Assembly: GCA_964601735.1 (NCBI GenBank)
Contig: CAZROO010000005.1
Location: 1 to 64,000, forward strand
Source: DATAJX01 sp964601735
GTDB taxonomy: Bacteria; Pseudomonadota; Alphaproteobacteria; UBA2136; UBA6156
Length of the DNA stretch: 64,000 nt
Direction of reading: 5' to 3'
Made by a program: the position numbers and the translations under genes. Below are positions 34,553 to 46,146 of this stretch, piece by piece (the stretch's first letter is position 1; each line of letters begins with the position of its first letter). The notes under the pieces are model-generated. The model was not told the origin of the DNA. It made no database searches and saw only the letters and a program-made list of their open reading frames with translations.

Positions 34553-37500
34553 TTAGGCTTGTAACACGTCAGCGGCGGCGGCTTCCACCAGCTTTTCAAG
34601 CTCCTTCACCACCCACGCCACCACCTTCAACTGCGCATCCCCGGCAGGAATCGGCTTGTGCCAAACGAGAGCCTGCCCGTCCTTCTCCTGCCGCACCTGC
34701 AGCACGCCCGCGTTGTTGATGATATACGTCATCAGCTGCGGCGCCGCAGCAAACACGCCCTTGTGGAAAGCCACCACCACCCCGCGCTCGCCCACTTCCA
34801 GGCGCGAAATGTTCAGCGCCGCAGCCCGGTTACGCAACTCCATCACGTCCAGCAACCGCTCCACCTCGGCGGGCACGGTCCCAAACCGGTCGGCCAGCTC
34901 GCGGCGGAAGCCATCAATATCCTCCTTACCCTGCAGCCCGGCCAGCCGCCGGTACAGCTGCAACCGCACCGCCGCATCGCCCACATAATTGTCGGGAATC
35001 AGATATGTCACCCCCACCTTCAACGAAACATTGGGCCTTTCACTCTCTTCTTCCCTCTGACCCTCTGACCCTCTCATCCTCTGAGCCTTCCGGGAGGCGA
35101 CAGCCTCTCGGAGCATCTTGGCATAAAGCTCAAACCCGATATCCCGGATATGCCCGCTCTGCTGCTTGCCCAGCAAATTGCCGAAGCCACGCAAATCCAT
35201 ATCGTAACTGGCGAGCGTAAACCCGGCGCCCAACCCTTCCAGCCGCTGCAGAATCTCCAGCCGCTTGGCCGCATCCGCGCCCACGTGCGGCGGGAGGATG
35301 AAATACGCAAACGCCCGCGCCGTGCTCCGCCCCACACGCCCGCGCAACTGATACAACTGGCTCAACCCAAACCGGTCAGCCCGATACACAATCAGCGTAT
35401 TCGCCTTCGGCACGTCCAGCCCGCTCTCGATAATCGTGGTCGCCAGCAGCACATCCATCTCACCGGCATAAAAGTCGACCATAACTTTTTCCAGATCACC
35501 TTCCGCCATCTGGCCGTGCGCCACACCCAGCCGCGCCTCTGGCACCAGCGTGTTGATATCATTCTCCAGCTCGCTCAAATCCTCAATGTGCGGCGCCACC
35601 ACATACACCTGCCCGCCACGCCCCAGCTCGCGCCGAATAGCCTCCCGCAGCGTCACGTTGTCCCACGCCAGCACATGGGTCTGCACCGCACGCCTGTCCA
35701 CCGGCGGCGTCGCAATCAGGCTCAACTGGCGCACGCCGCCCACCGCCATCTGCAACGTGCGTGGAATCGGCGTCGCCGTCAGCGTCAAAACATCGCAACC
35801 GGCCTTTTTCTCCTTCAGCCTCTCCTTGTGCGCAACACCAAAGCGCTGCTCTTCGTCCACCACAATCATGCCGAGTTTCTTGAACTTCACATCACTCGAA
35901 AGCAGCGCATGCGTCCCCACCACAATGTCAATCTCGCCGCTCTCCAGGCCGGCCTTCACGCGCCGCGCTTCCGCCGCACCAACAAGCCTGCTCAACCCGC
36001 CCACTTGCATGGGAAAGCCACTAAACCGGTTGCGGAATACATCCAAATGCTGCCGCGCCAGTAACGTCGTCGGGCACACAATCGCCACCTGCCGCCCGGC
36101 TGCCGCCACCAAAAACGCCGCCCGCAACGCCACCTCGGTTTTGCCGAAACCCACGTCGCCCACAACCAACCTGTCCATCGGCGTGCCCAGCGCCAAATCC
36201 GCTTCCACCTCTTCCATCACCTGCTGCTGGTCGTCGGTCAGGTCAAACGGAAAACCCGCGCAAAACTCGTCATAAAGCCCATCAGCCCGGGCAACCGGAG
36301 GCCGCTGTACCAACTCACGCTCGGCGGCAATCGCCATCAAGCCATCGGCCATCTCCAGCAGGTCAACGCGGACTTTCTCCTTCCGCGCCTCCCAGCCGCC
36401 CGTCCCCAAACGGTCAAGCGTCACATTCTCCGCCTCACCGCCTTTGTACCGGCTCAGCACATCCAGGTTCGCCACCGGCACCAGCAACCGGTCATCGCCC
36501 GCATAAACCAGCCGCAGAAAATCCTGCTTCGTGCCACTACCCATATCCAGCGTAACCAGCCCGGCAAACTTCCCAATCCCGTGCTGTTCATGCACTACAA
36601 AATCGCCGTCATGAAGCTCACTGAAATGCGCAATAATCTCCTCCGGCGTCCGCCGTTTGCGCCGCCGCGCCCCACCCACCTTGCGGCCAAAAACATCCCC
36701 CTCGGCCACAATCATTTTCTTGTTGAGGCTATCCACCCACCCCGCCGCAAAAGGCGCAACCGCAGGCAGGATAATAGGGTGAGAAGATGAGAAGGCACGA
36801 GGAGTCAACGCTTCCGCTAACGTAATATCCTTCCTCTTATCCTCTAACCCTCTCAACCTCTCATCCTCGCCCGCAAGGGCGCGCATCAGTTGCTCCAGCG
36901 CGGGCTCGGTCGCGGCGGTCAGCACAACGCTCCAGCCATCCGCCAATCGCCGTCCAACTTCCTTCCCCGCCGCCTGCGCCGCTTCATGCCGGTTCCCGCG
37001 CGTCGCCAGCACCCAGCCGTGCTCACGCAACTGCGCATCGCCCACGCCCTTGTCGGCAAATCGGCTCACCACCAGTTGCGCAAATTTGCCCAAGCCGCCT
37101 TTCAGTTCCGAAGCCCCCACGCACAACGCCTGCGGCTCCACCGCCCGCAAAGCGGCAGACTCTCCCCGCGCCGCATGCGCTTCGCGTACGCTCTCTTCCC
37201 ACAGGTCGGCCAGCTCACCCAAACTGTCGGGCACTATAATAAGAGAATCATCCGGCAACAGGTCGGCAAACGCGGGCAGCGCCTCCTCATAAAACAGCGG
37301 CAATAACTGCGCGGCATAAGGCGGCATCTGCCCGGCGCTCACCATCGCATAGGCTTCGTCGTCGGTGGCCTCGGCGCCAAACGCCTCACGGTACTGGCGG
37401 CGGAAAACCTCCATCCGGCCGTCATCCAGCACCGCCTCGCGCACCGGCGCAATCCGCCACACCTTGGCCCCGGCACCCGGCGTGCTGGTCTGCGTCGCCG

Positions 37501-38095
37501 GGTCAAACGGGCGGATGCTCTCGATCTCATCGTCAAACCACTCTACCCGCAACGGGTATTCGCTGGCGGCGGGCCACACGTCCAGCACGCCGCCGCGTCG
37601 GGCAAACTGCCCCATCGCATCCACCTGCACCCTCGGCTCATAGCCTAGCGCCACCAGTTTTTCGGCCACCGCCTCCGGCGCCACCACCATATCAACCGCC
37701 AGATGCAAGGCGCTGGTACCCACCACCGGCGGCAACCGAACCCCCAGCGCCGCCACACTCGTCACAATAAGCAGCGAATCCTTGCTACCACCGATAATTG
37801 ATAGCTGATTACTGATGACCAATCTCTGCGCCGCCACTTCGGCGTTCGGCCCCAACCGGTCATAAGGCTGCACGTCCCACGCCGGAAACTCCACCACCTC
37901 ACGCTCCGGCAGCAACGCCCGCAAGCCCTCGGTCACGTCGTCCACCATGCCGGGCTCGGGGCACACCACCACCAGCGTTTTGGCCTTAACCTGGGTCTTT
38001 ACCAAAAAGGCAAGATACGGCCATGCCGCTGCGGGCACATTCCCCACCGCCACACGTCGCTCACTTGCCAAAGGTTTTAAAAAATCAACGGCCAT
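34553..38095 (-). CDS. mfd: Transcription-repair coupling factor Mfd
   Basis: 1180 aa. UvrB-like N-terminal part, RNA-polymerase interaction domain (HDGDFVVHEQHGIGKF), RecG-like translocase with VGDVGFGKTEVALRAAF and DEEQRFGV, and C-terminal D7. It removes stalled RNA polymerase and recruits UvrA. Two interdomain linkers, about residues 408-440 and 1003-1018, are made of family-2 repeat sequence (EDERLRGLEDKRKD and RMRGSEGQREEESE). It starts 4 bases after sdhE. Confidence 0.96.
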   Translation of the reverse strand: MAVDFLKPLASERRVAVGNVPAAAWPYLAFLVKTQVKAKTLVVVCPEPGMVDDVTEGLRALLPEREVVEFPAWDVQPYDRLGPNAEVAAQRLVISNQLSIIGGSKDSLLIVTSVAALGVRLPPVVGTSALHLAVDMVVAPEAVAEKLVALGYEPRVQVDAMGQFARRGGVLDVWPAASEYPLRVEWFDDEIESIRPFDPATQTSTPGAGAKVWRIAPVREAVLDDGRMEVFRRQYREAFGAEATDDEAYAMVSAGQMPPYAAQLLPLFYEEALPAFADLLPDDSLIIVPDSLGELADLWEESVREAHAARGESAALRAVEPQALCVGASELKGGLGKFAQLVVSRFADKGVGDAQLREHGWVLATRGNRHEAAQAAGKEVGRRLADGWSVVLTAATEPALEQLMRALAGEDERLRGLEDKRKDITLAEALTPRAFSSSHPIILPAVAPFAAGWVDSLNKKMIVAEGDVFGRKVGGARRRKRRTPEEIIAHFSELHDGDFVVHEQHGIGKFAGLVTLDMGSGTKQDFLRLVYAGDDRLLVPVANLDVLSRYKGGEAENVTLDRLGTGGWEARKEKVRVDLLEMADGLMAIAAERELVQRPPVARADGLYDEFCAGFPFDLTDDQQQVMEEVEADLALGTPMDRLVVGDVGFGKTEVALRAAFLVAAAGRQVAIVCPTTLLARQHLDVFRNRFSGFPMQVGGLSRLVGAAEARRVKAGLESGEIDIVVGTHALLSSDVKFKKLGMIVVDEEQRFGVAHKERLKEKKAGCDVLTLTATPIPRTLQMAVGGVRQLSLIATPPVDRRAVQTHVLAWDNVTLREAIRRELGRGGQVYVVAPHIEDLSELENDINTLVPEARLGVAHGQMAEGDLEKVMVDFYAGEMDVLLATTIIESGLDVPKANTLIVYRADRFGLSQLYQLRGRVGRSTARAFAYFILPPHVGADAAKRLEILQRLEGLGAGFTLASYDMDLRGFGNLLGKQQSGHIRDIGFELYAKMLREAVASRKAQRMRGSEGQREEESERPNVSLKVGVTYLIPDNYVGDAAVRLQLYRRLAGLQGKEDIDGFRRELADRFGTVPAEVERLLDVMELRNRAAALNISRLEVGERGVVVAFHKGVFAAAPQLMTYIINNAGVLQVRQEKDGQALVWHKPIPAGDAQLKVVAWVVKELEKLVEAAAADVLQA
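35039..35110. repeat. Family-2 repeat inside mfd (C-terminal linker)
   Basis: CCCTCTGACCCTCTGACCCT followed by CTCATCCTCTGAGCC on the plus strand. It translates in the mfd frame as a charged linker. Confidence 0.65.
36771..36872. repeat. Family-2 inverted repeat inside mfd (central linker)
   Basis: The left arm AGGATAATAGGGTGAGAAGA and the right arm CCTCTTATCCTCTAACCCTC are in opposite orientation about 60 bases apart. Both are read through in frame. Confidence 0.7.
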
Positions 38096-38099
38096 AAAT

Positions 38100-38369
38100 T
38101 TACTTGGTCTTGAACAGCTTGATAATCAATTGATATTCATCCGGCGCGGGCAGGTTATCCACCAGCCACGCCATCAAATCATTCTCGCCGTTCAGCAGAA
38201 AATCCCGAACCGCCAATAACTGGCCGGCGTCCATCTCCTCGGTTTTGGGCAATAATCGGCGGCATAGCGTATCCAGTTCCAGTGTACCCCGGTAACTCAA
38301 CCGGTATTTCACTTCGCGCAAAAGGGCCTGCCGCTCCTCGATTTTTTCGGGTAAGCTCTGCGCATTCAT
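38100..38369 (-). CDS. sdhE: FAD assembly factor SdhE (YgfY/DUF339)
   Basis: 89 aa. YRGTLELDTLCRRLL carries the RGxxE motif used to flavinylate succinate dehydrogenase. The ATG at 38369-38367 overlaps the recG ATG on the other strand (shared CATG). Conserved neighbour of mfd and recG in alphaproteobacteria. Confidence 0.9.
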   Translation of the reverse strand: MNAQSLPEKIEERQALLREVKYRLSYRGTLELDTLCRRLLPKTEEMDAGQLLAVRDFLLNGENDLMAWLVDNLPAPDEYQLIIKLFKTK

Positions 38370-40497
38370 GGCCAGCACTCCTACCCCATCCAGCGCCCCG
38401 GTCAAGCCCGTTCACACGCTCCTCGCGCCTTATCCGCGCCTTGGTGGCATGAATCCCGCCGTCCACGAAAAACTCGTCGAGCTCTGCGGCCCGCGCTGGC
38501 TCGATCTTCTCCTCCACCTCCCCCGCAGCCTGCTCGACCGCTCTCAAACCCCCACTGTCGCCAGCGCCGAACTCTATAAAGAGAGCAACCAACGCGTCAC
38601 CCTCCAGCTCACCGTCGTCAAACGCCCGCCACTCCCGCGCCAAAACTTTAAGGGCAAAAATAAACGGCCCGTCGCCATCGAACTAAAGGATGAGACAGGC
38701 CCCCTCCGCGCCATCTTCTTCAACCCGCATGCATGGCTCGAGCGCGCCTTCCCCGTCGGCGGCGAAGTGATTATTTCCGGCAAACTCGAGGCCGACAACA
38801 AGGGCAAAAAAATCATCCACCCGGACGTTTTCTCTGTGAACAAAAACAGTAACCTGAGCGCCGTCGCCCGCATCGTGCCGCTCTACCCCGCCACCGCAGG
38901 GCTGCCGCAGGGCTGGATAAACCGCGCCATCCTCGTCGCGCAGGACGAACTCAAAAAATCAGCCCCTTTCCTCAACCTGCTGCCACCCGCACTGCATAAT
39001 TTCCCAACCCTCACCGAAGCCTTCATCGCCGCCCACAATCCGGTGGTGAATGAAGACATCCTCCCCACCACGCTCCCGCGCCGCACCCTCGGCTTCCACG
39101 AACTCCTCGCTTCCCAGGTCGCCATCCGCCTGGCCCGGGCCGACATGATGCGCCATCCCGGCATCCCCCACGGCAACAGCCTCATGCTCACCGGCAAACT
39201 GCTCGCCGCGCTGCCCTGGCCGCTCACCGCCGGCCAGCGCCAGGCCTACGAAGACATCAAAGCCGACCTCGAAACCCCACGCCCGATGCTCCGCCTCCTG
39301 CAAGGCGACGTCGGCGCGGGCAAAACCATCGTCGCCCTTCTCTCGCTGCTGCACGTCATCGAAAACGGCCATCAGGGCGTGCTCATGGCTCCCACCGAAA
39401 TCCTCGCCAACCAGCACTATGCCACCGCGCAAAAACTGCTCGCGCCGCTCGGCGTTACCGTCGGCCTGCTCACGGGCCGCATGACCGCCGCGCAAAAAAA
39501 ATCCCTCAAAGCCAAAATCCGCAGCGGCTTCGTCAACCTGCTCATCGGCACCCACGCGCTGGTGCAGGACGACGTCGTGTTCGACAAACTCGGCCTCGTC
39601 GTCATCGACGAACAGCACCGCTTCGGCGTCCGCCAGCGCTTGGCGCTATCCGAAAACCAATCCCTCCCGCCCGACGTATTATTAATGACCGCCACCCCTA
39701 TCCCGCGCACCCTCGCGCTCACGGTCTACGGCGACATGGACATCTCACTCATCAAATCCAAACCGCCGGGCCGCAAGCCCATCAAAACCGTCGCCAAACC
39801 CATCGAAAGCGTCGGCGACATCGCCCGCGGCCTGCAACGCATCCTCAATGCCGGCAACCAGGTCTACTGGGTCTGCCCGCTCATCGACGAAAACGAAGAA
39901 TCCGATTTGGCCGCCGCAACCAGCCGCGCCACAGCCCTGCAAAAAATCTACGGCAACAAAGTCGCGCTGATGCACGGCGGCATGAAGGCGCAGGAAAAAG
40001 ACGGCGTAATGACCGCCTTCAAAAACGGCGAAACCAGAATCCTCGTCAGCACCGTCGTCATCGAAGTCGGTATCGACGTCCCCAACGCCTCGGTCATGGT
40101 TATCGACCACGCCGAACGCTTCGGCCTTAGCCAACTTCACCAGTTGCGAGGCCGCGTCGGGCGCGGCGCGGCAGAGAGCAGTTGTATCCTGCTCTACCAA
40201 TCCCCGCTGGCCCCCTACGCGCAAGAGCGCCTCAACGCGCTCCGCCAATCCGAAGACGGATTCTTCCTCGCCGAAGAAGACCTCCGCCTGCGCGGCCCCG
40301 GCGAAATGCTCGGCACCAAACAGAGCGGCGAAGTCGCCACCCGCGTCGCCGACCTCTTTTACCACCGCGACCTCATCCCGCTGGCCCGCGACCATGCCGA
40401 CAAGCTGCTGGCCGATCCCACCCAGCGCCGCGCCCTCCAATTCCTGCTCGACATGTTCAACCACTCCAGCACCATCCCGCTCCTCCGCAGCGGCTGA
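38368..40497 (+). CDS. recG: ATP-dependent DNA helicase RecG
   Basis: 709 aa. Wedge domain with WLDLLLHLPRSLLDRS, Walker A GDVGAGKT, DEQHRFGV box, and QLHQLRGRVGRG. Rewinds stalled forks. The wedge homology begins near LLAPYPRLGG, so the next ATG (38449) would be too late and the ATG at 38368 is preferred although it overlaps the sdhE start head to head. Confidence 0.95.
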   Translation: MASTPTPSSAPVKPVHTLLAPYPRLGGMNPAVHEKLVELCGPRWLDLLLHLPRSLLDRSQTPTVASAELYKESNQRVTLQLTVVKRPPLPRQNFKGKNKRPVAIELKDETGPLRAIFFNPHAWLERAFPVGGEVIISGKLEADNKGKKIIHPDVFSVNKNSNLSAVARIVPLYPATAGLPQGWINRAILVAQDELKKSAPFLNLLPPALHNFPTLTEAFIAAHNPVVNEDILPTTLPRRTLGFHELLASQVAIRLARADMMRHPGIPHGNSLMLTGKLLAALPWPLTAGQRQAYEDIKADLETPRPMLRLLQGDVGAGKTIVALLSLLHVIENGHQGVLMAPTEILANQHYATAQKLLAPLGVTVGLLTGRMTAAQKKSLKAKIRSGFVNLLIGTHALVQDDVVFDKLGLVVIDEQHRFGVRQRLALSENQSLPPDVLLMTATPIPRTLALTVYGDMDISLIKSKPPGRKPIKTVAKPIESVGDIARGLQRILNAGNQVYWVCPLIDENEESDLAAATSRATALQKIYGNKVALMHGGMKAQEKDGVMTAFKNGETRILVSTVVIEVGIDVPNASVMVIDHAERFGLSQLHQLRGRVGRGAAESSCILLYQSPLAPYAQERLNALRQSEDGFFLAEEDLRLRGPGEMLGTKQSGEVATRVADLFYHRDLIPLARDHADKLLADPTQRRALQFLLDMFNHSSTIPLLRSG

Positions 40498-40510
40498 TTT
40501 CCTGAACGGC

Positions 40511-40536
40511 AGAAGGCCCCGTTCCCGGGGCCTTCT
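40511..40536. terminator. Bidirectional terminator after recG
   Basis: AGAAGGCCCC, GTTCCC, GGGGCCTTCT. Confidence 0.8.
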
Positions 40537-40540
40537 CCAT

Positions 40541-40753
40541 TTATTCGCTTCGCTGAAAGTCCTGGCCGATGGCGGCAAAAGTGCGCCCCGCATTCACAAA
40601 CAAGGCGCCCCAGAACATCCACGGGAGCGCCATCAAATGGCCGAAGCCACTACCGTCGATAGACCTCATCGGCAGCTTCACCGGCTTGGGCCGTAAGCCG
40701 TTGAGGCGTTGCCTGCTGCTGAAAGGAATTACTTCGCCTGTTTCGTTCGTCAT
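40541..40753 (-). CDS. Small membrane-associated protein, unknown
   Basis: 70 aa from the ATG at 40753 with GGAG 6-7 bases upstream. Basic N-terminal half (RPKPVKLPMR) and one hydrophobic segment (about 40-60, LMALPWMFWGALFVNAG). No family recognised. Confidence 0.65.
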   Translation of the reverse strand: MTNETGEVIPFSSRQRLNGLRPKPVKLPMRSIDGSGFGHLMALPWMFWGALFVNAGRTFAAIGQDFQRSE

Positions 40754-40842
40754 GGCTACTCCAAGGGTTGAGCATGGTAAAAGGAAGGGTTCCAGATGCC
40801 TCATCGTGAAGCACAACCCCGCAAACACCTACCCCTCTGCAA

Positions 40843-40868
40843 CAAAAAAGGGCCACCAAGTGGCCCCG
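40843..40868 (-). terminator. Terminator for ssb
   Basis: On the minus strand GGGGCCAC, TTG, GTGGCCC followed by TTTTTT. Confidence 0.85.
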
Positions 40869-40883
40869 TAAAATCCCGTTCAA

Positions 40884-41348
40884 CTAAAACGGAATCTCGT
40901 CATCAAAAGGCGCGTCCTCGCTAATCTTCTTCGGCGTGCCCTTCGGCGCGGGGTTGCCAAAGCCGCTGTCGCCGCTACGTTGGTCAAAGTTGGAAGAATC
41001 CCCACCACCCTGGCGGCTACCCAGCATGGTCATGTTGTCCACGACGATCTCGGTGGTATAGCGCTCCTGGTTGTCCTTGTCGGTCCACTTGCGGGTTTGC
41101 AGGCGGCCTTCAAAGTAGGCGCTGCTGCCTTTCTTCAAATATTTTTCGGCAATTTCGGCCAGCTTGCCGTAAATAACGATGCGGTGCCACTCGGTCTTTT
41201 CCTCGCGCTGGCCGCTGTCCTTGTTGAACCAGCTGTCGGTGGTCGCCACGTTCAGGTTGGCAACCTTGTTGCCGTTCTGCAGCGCGCGCACCTCGGGGTC
41301 GCGCCCCAGGTTACCGATGATAATTACTTTGTTGACGCTCCCCGCCAT
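40884..41348 (-). CDS. ssb: Single-stranded DNA-binding protein
   Basis: 154 aa. OB fold (NKVIIIGNLGRDPEVR, WFNKDSG...EWHRIVIYGKLAEIAEKYLKKGS), a short linker and the acidic tip DDEIPF that recruits repair partners including HolC. Promoter TTGGGT-N17-TAGGGT at 41377-41405. Confidence 0.96.
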   Translation of the reverse strand: MAGSVNKVIIIGNLGRDPEVRALQNGNKVANLNVATTDSWFNKDSGQREEKTEWHRIVIYGKLAEIAEKYLKKGSSAYFEGRLQTRKWTDKDNQERYTTEIVVDNMTMLGSRQGGGDSSNFDQRSGDSGFGNPAPKGTPKKISEDAPFDDEIPF

Positions 41349-41372
41349 AATAATCCCTCTCTGTTAATTGCG

Positions 41373-41402
41373 TTGCACCCTAGCCCAATTACATTGTATA
41401 CC
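41373..41402 (+). promoter_or_regulatory. Promoter of the 86-aa orphan, overlapping the ssb promoter
   Basis: TTGCAC, 18 bases, TATACC. The -10 is within a GTATAC palindrome (41396-41401). Confidence 0.45.
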
Positions 41403-41405
41403 CAA
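41377..41405 (-). promoter_or_regulatory. ssb promoter
   Basis: TTGGGT (41405-41400), 17 bases, TAGGGT (41382-41377). It occupies the same DNA as the divergent promoter at 41373-41402, so both cannot be bound at once. Confidence 0.55.
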
Positions 41406-41437
41406 GTACCTTAACGTGCGCCGCAGAGGAGACTCCT

Positions 41438-41698
41438 ATGGCCATCGATGAACCTTCTTTTTTCTACAATCTCCACTGCTGGGAGCCTTGCATTCTTCCC
41501 GGCAAAGCCCCACCCCCCGACCCCGTTATTGAGTCCTACGCCGACCAGCCCACAGCTATCCAAAACCTTCGCACTAAAAATGCAATTAAGGATGAATACG
41601 AGGATTATTACATCTCCACGCCAACAGGAAAGTTCCTCTGGATTAACAAAGAAGGCTCTCTCATCGAGAGCGAAAAGCCCTTCGCCAAACCAGCCTGA
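41438..41698 (+). CDS. Small acidic protein, unknown
   Basis: 86 aa, soluble, two Cys near the N-terminus (HCWEPC). GAGGAG lies 6 bases before the ATG. The MAID start is shared with the orphan at 22760. A terminator follows. No family recognised. Confidence 0.7.
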   Translation: MAIDEPSFFYNLHCWEPCILPGKAPPPDPVIESYADQPTAIQNLRTKNAIKDEYEDYYISTPTGKFLWINKEGSLIESEKPFAKPA

Positions 41699-41705
41699 TA
41701 TCAAT

Positions 41706-41745
41706 TATACCCCGCCTGTCCAGCACGGCGGGGTATAGTTTTTTA
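41706..41745 (+). terminator. Terminator after the 86-aa orphan
   Basis: TATACCCCGCC, TGTCCAGCAC, GGCGGGGTATA followed by GTTTTTT. Confidence 0.88.
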
Positions 41746-41769
41746 ACCCTTTTCATGGCATAAGCAGCC

Positions 41770-44811
<3,042 letters not shown>

Positions 44812-44870
44812 CGAAATCCCCGTCACGGGGTTCGTATGCTCTTTACGATCAGACAAACTATGGAACGCCA

Positions 44871-44894
44871 GTATACACCTAACTCACTGTATAC
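44871..44894. promoter_or_regulatory. Paired GTATAC palindromes upstream of the Cys-rich secreted gene
   Basis: GTATAC at 44871-44876 and 44889-44894, 18 bases centre to centre, just before the -35 of the promoter at 44896. The placement suits a regulator site. Confidence 0.4.
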
Positions 44895-44895
44895 C

Positions 44896-44924
44896 TTGAC
44901 ATATTTTTCGCGCCCACCACAATA
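44896..44924 (+). promoter_or_regulatory. Promoter of the Cys-rich secreted gene
   Basis: TTGACA, 17 bases, ACAATA. Confidence 0.6.
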
Positions 44925-44978
44925 CATATGAGCAACCTTGCTCAATCTCCATATTCCTTTTTGCTTGGAGGAATTCCA

Positions 44979-45503
44979 ATGATTAAAAATATCTTTAGTT
45001 TTGTCGTCGCCGCAGTCGCCGTCGCGTTCATTTCTGCATTGCCGTCACAAACTAGCGCACAAACCACTTATCGGACTAAGGCCGGTTATGCCGATGGCCC
45101 TGTGTATGTCGGCCGCCCTGCGACACCCGACAGCCCTGCATCCATCGACCGGACGCCCGCCAAGTTTGGTATCGCCCCCAACGGCCGGTTAGAGGTGTGC
45201 TGGACCCATTACAACCAGTGCATCACCTTCAGCCACCTCAACGCTCGCCACACCGGCGGTGTCGGTACCTGTAGCGGTGAGCACGATGGATTGCAGGCTC
45301 TGACCACAAATGCCTTCAGTGCTAATGGCCAGAATCGCGGCTACATCGAAGCAGGCTTCCAGGACTGCCAGCGCGGTCTCGGCTACTGGCAGGGCCAATT
45401 ATGCATTTCCACCACCGAGCCGATTTCGGGAAGATGGGACCAATGCGGTTTCGTCGTTGAAGTCGACCGCCGCTACAACGACACCAACTACGACGGTGAT
45501 TGA
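44979..45503 (+). CDS. Secreted Cys-rich protein, unknown
   Basis: 174 aa from the ATG at 44979, with GGAGG 7 bases upstream. Signal peptide ends SAQ/TTY or nearby (about residue 28). The mature part has six Cys (VCW, QCITF, GTCSG, QDCQ, QLCIS, QCGF), enough for three disulfides, and many aromatic residues. Own promoter and terminator. No family recognised. Confidence 0.78.
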   Translation: MIKNIFSFVVAAVAVAFISALPSQTSAQTTYRTKAGYADGPVYVGRPATPDSPASIDRTPAKFGIAPNGRLEVCWTHYNQCITFSHLNARHTGGVGTCSGEHDGLQALTTNAFSANGQNRGYIEAGFQDCQRGLGYWQGQLCISTTEPISGRWDQCGFVVEVDRRYNDTNYDGD

Positions 45504-45530
45504 TACAGCGTCGCGCCACTACTAACGAAT

Positions 45531-45560
45531 AAAGGCCACCGAAAGGTGGCCTTTATTTTT
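45531..45560. terminator. Bidirectional terminator
   Basis: AAAGGCCACC, GAAA, GGTGGCCTTT followed by ATTTTT; it can also serve the leftward gene ending at 45568. Confidence 0.88.
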
Positions 45561-45567
45561 AAAAAAC

Positions 45568-46086
45568 CTATTCAGCCGGGTCATGCACCTCAGTGCCAAG
45601 GTGCAACGCCTTCCCGTCATAGCATAAAAACCGCACCGTCCGCCCGCCATCCGGCCGCGTCAGCACCTTAATCTGCTGATGCTTCGCGCTCAGCTCCGGG
45701 CAATCGCGCTTGCCCTCGCCCCACAGCTTTTTCAGAATGTCATTGTTCTGCTGCACAATCTGCTTTTGCGCCGCAGTCACATTCACCAGGTTCACGTTCT
45801 GGAATTGCTGTACCTGGTCGCTCACGCCCGCACTCTTGGCGTTGGCGTCGTCCACCTTCTTCTGCATGGCCATGTTCTGGCGTTGCAGGTCGCGCATGTC
45901 GCTGCGCAGCTGCAAAATCTGCTGCTGTAATTTGTCCATCATCTGGTCGGTGCGCATCTGCTGGGTACTGGGCGTGCTGGTGGGAATCCCCGCCGCATTA
46001 GCCGCCTCCGGGCTCATGGTTTGCGCCAACGCCGTTCCCGCCAACGCCGCAAACACAACACCCAAGGCCACCGTTTTTATTTTCAT
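45568..46086 (-). CDS. Exported coiled-coil protein, unknown
   Basis: 172 aa. Signal peptide ends ALA/QTM. A Gln-rich coiled coil spans about residues 40-115 (MMDKLQQQILQLRSDMRDLQRQNMA), then a C-terminal region with two Cys (RDCPEL, FLCYDG). Probably a periplasmic oligomer. Confidence 0.72.
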   Translation of the reverse strand: MKIKTVALGVVFAALAGTALAQTMSPEAANAAGIPTSTPSTQQMRTDQMMDKLQQQILQLRSDMRDLQRQNMAMQKKVDDANAKSAGVSDQVQQFQNVNLVNVTAAQKQIVQQNNDILKKLWGEGKRDCPELSAKHQQIKVLTRPDGGRTVRFLCYDGKALHLGTEVHDPAE

Positions 46087-46103
46087 GCCCCCAGCCTAAC
46101 AAA

Positions 46104-46127
46104 AAACGGGGGCCTTAACCCCCGTTT
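46104..46127 (-). terminator. Terminator for the superoxide dismutase gene
   Basis: AAACGGGGG, CCTTAA, CCCCCGTTT with a T tract on the minus strand. Confidence 0.85.
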
Positions 46128-46146
46128 GCCTACGTTTAAGCCATGT

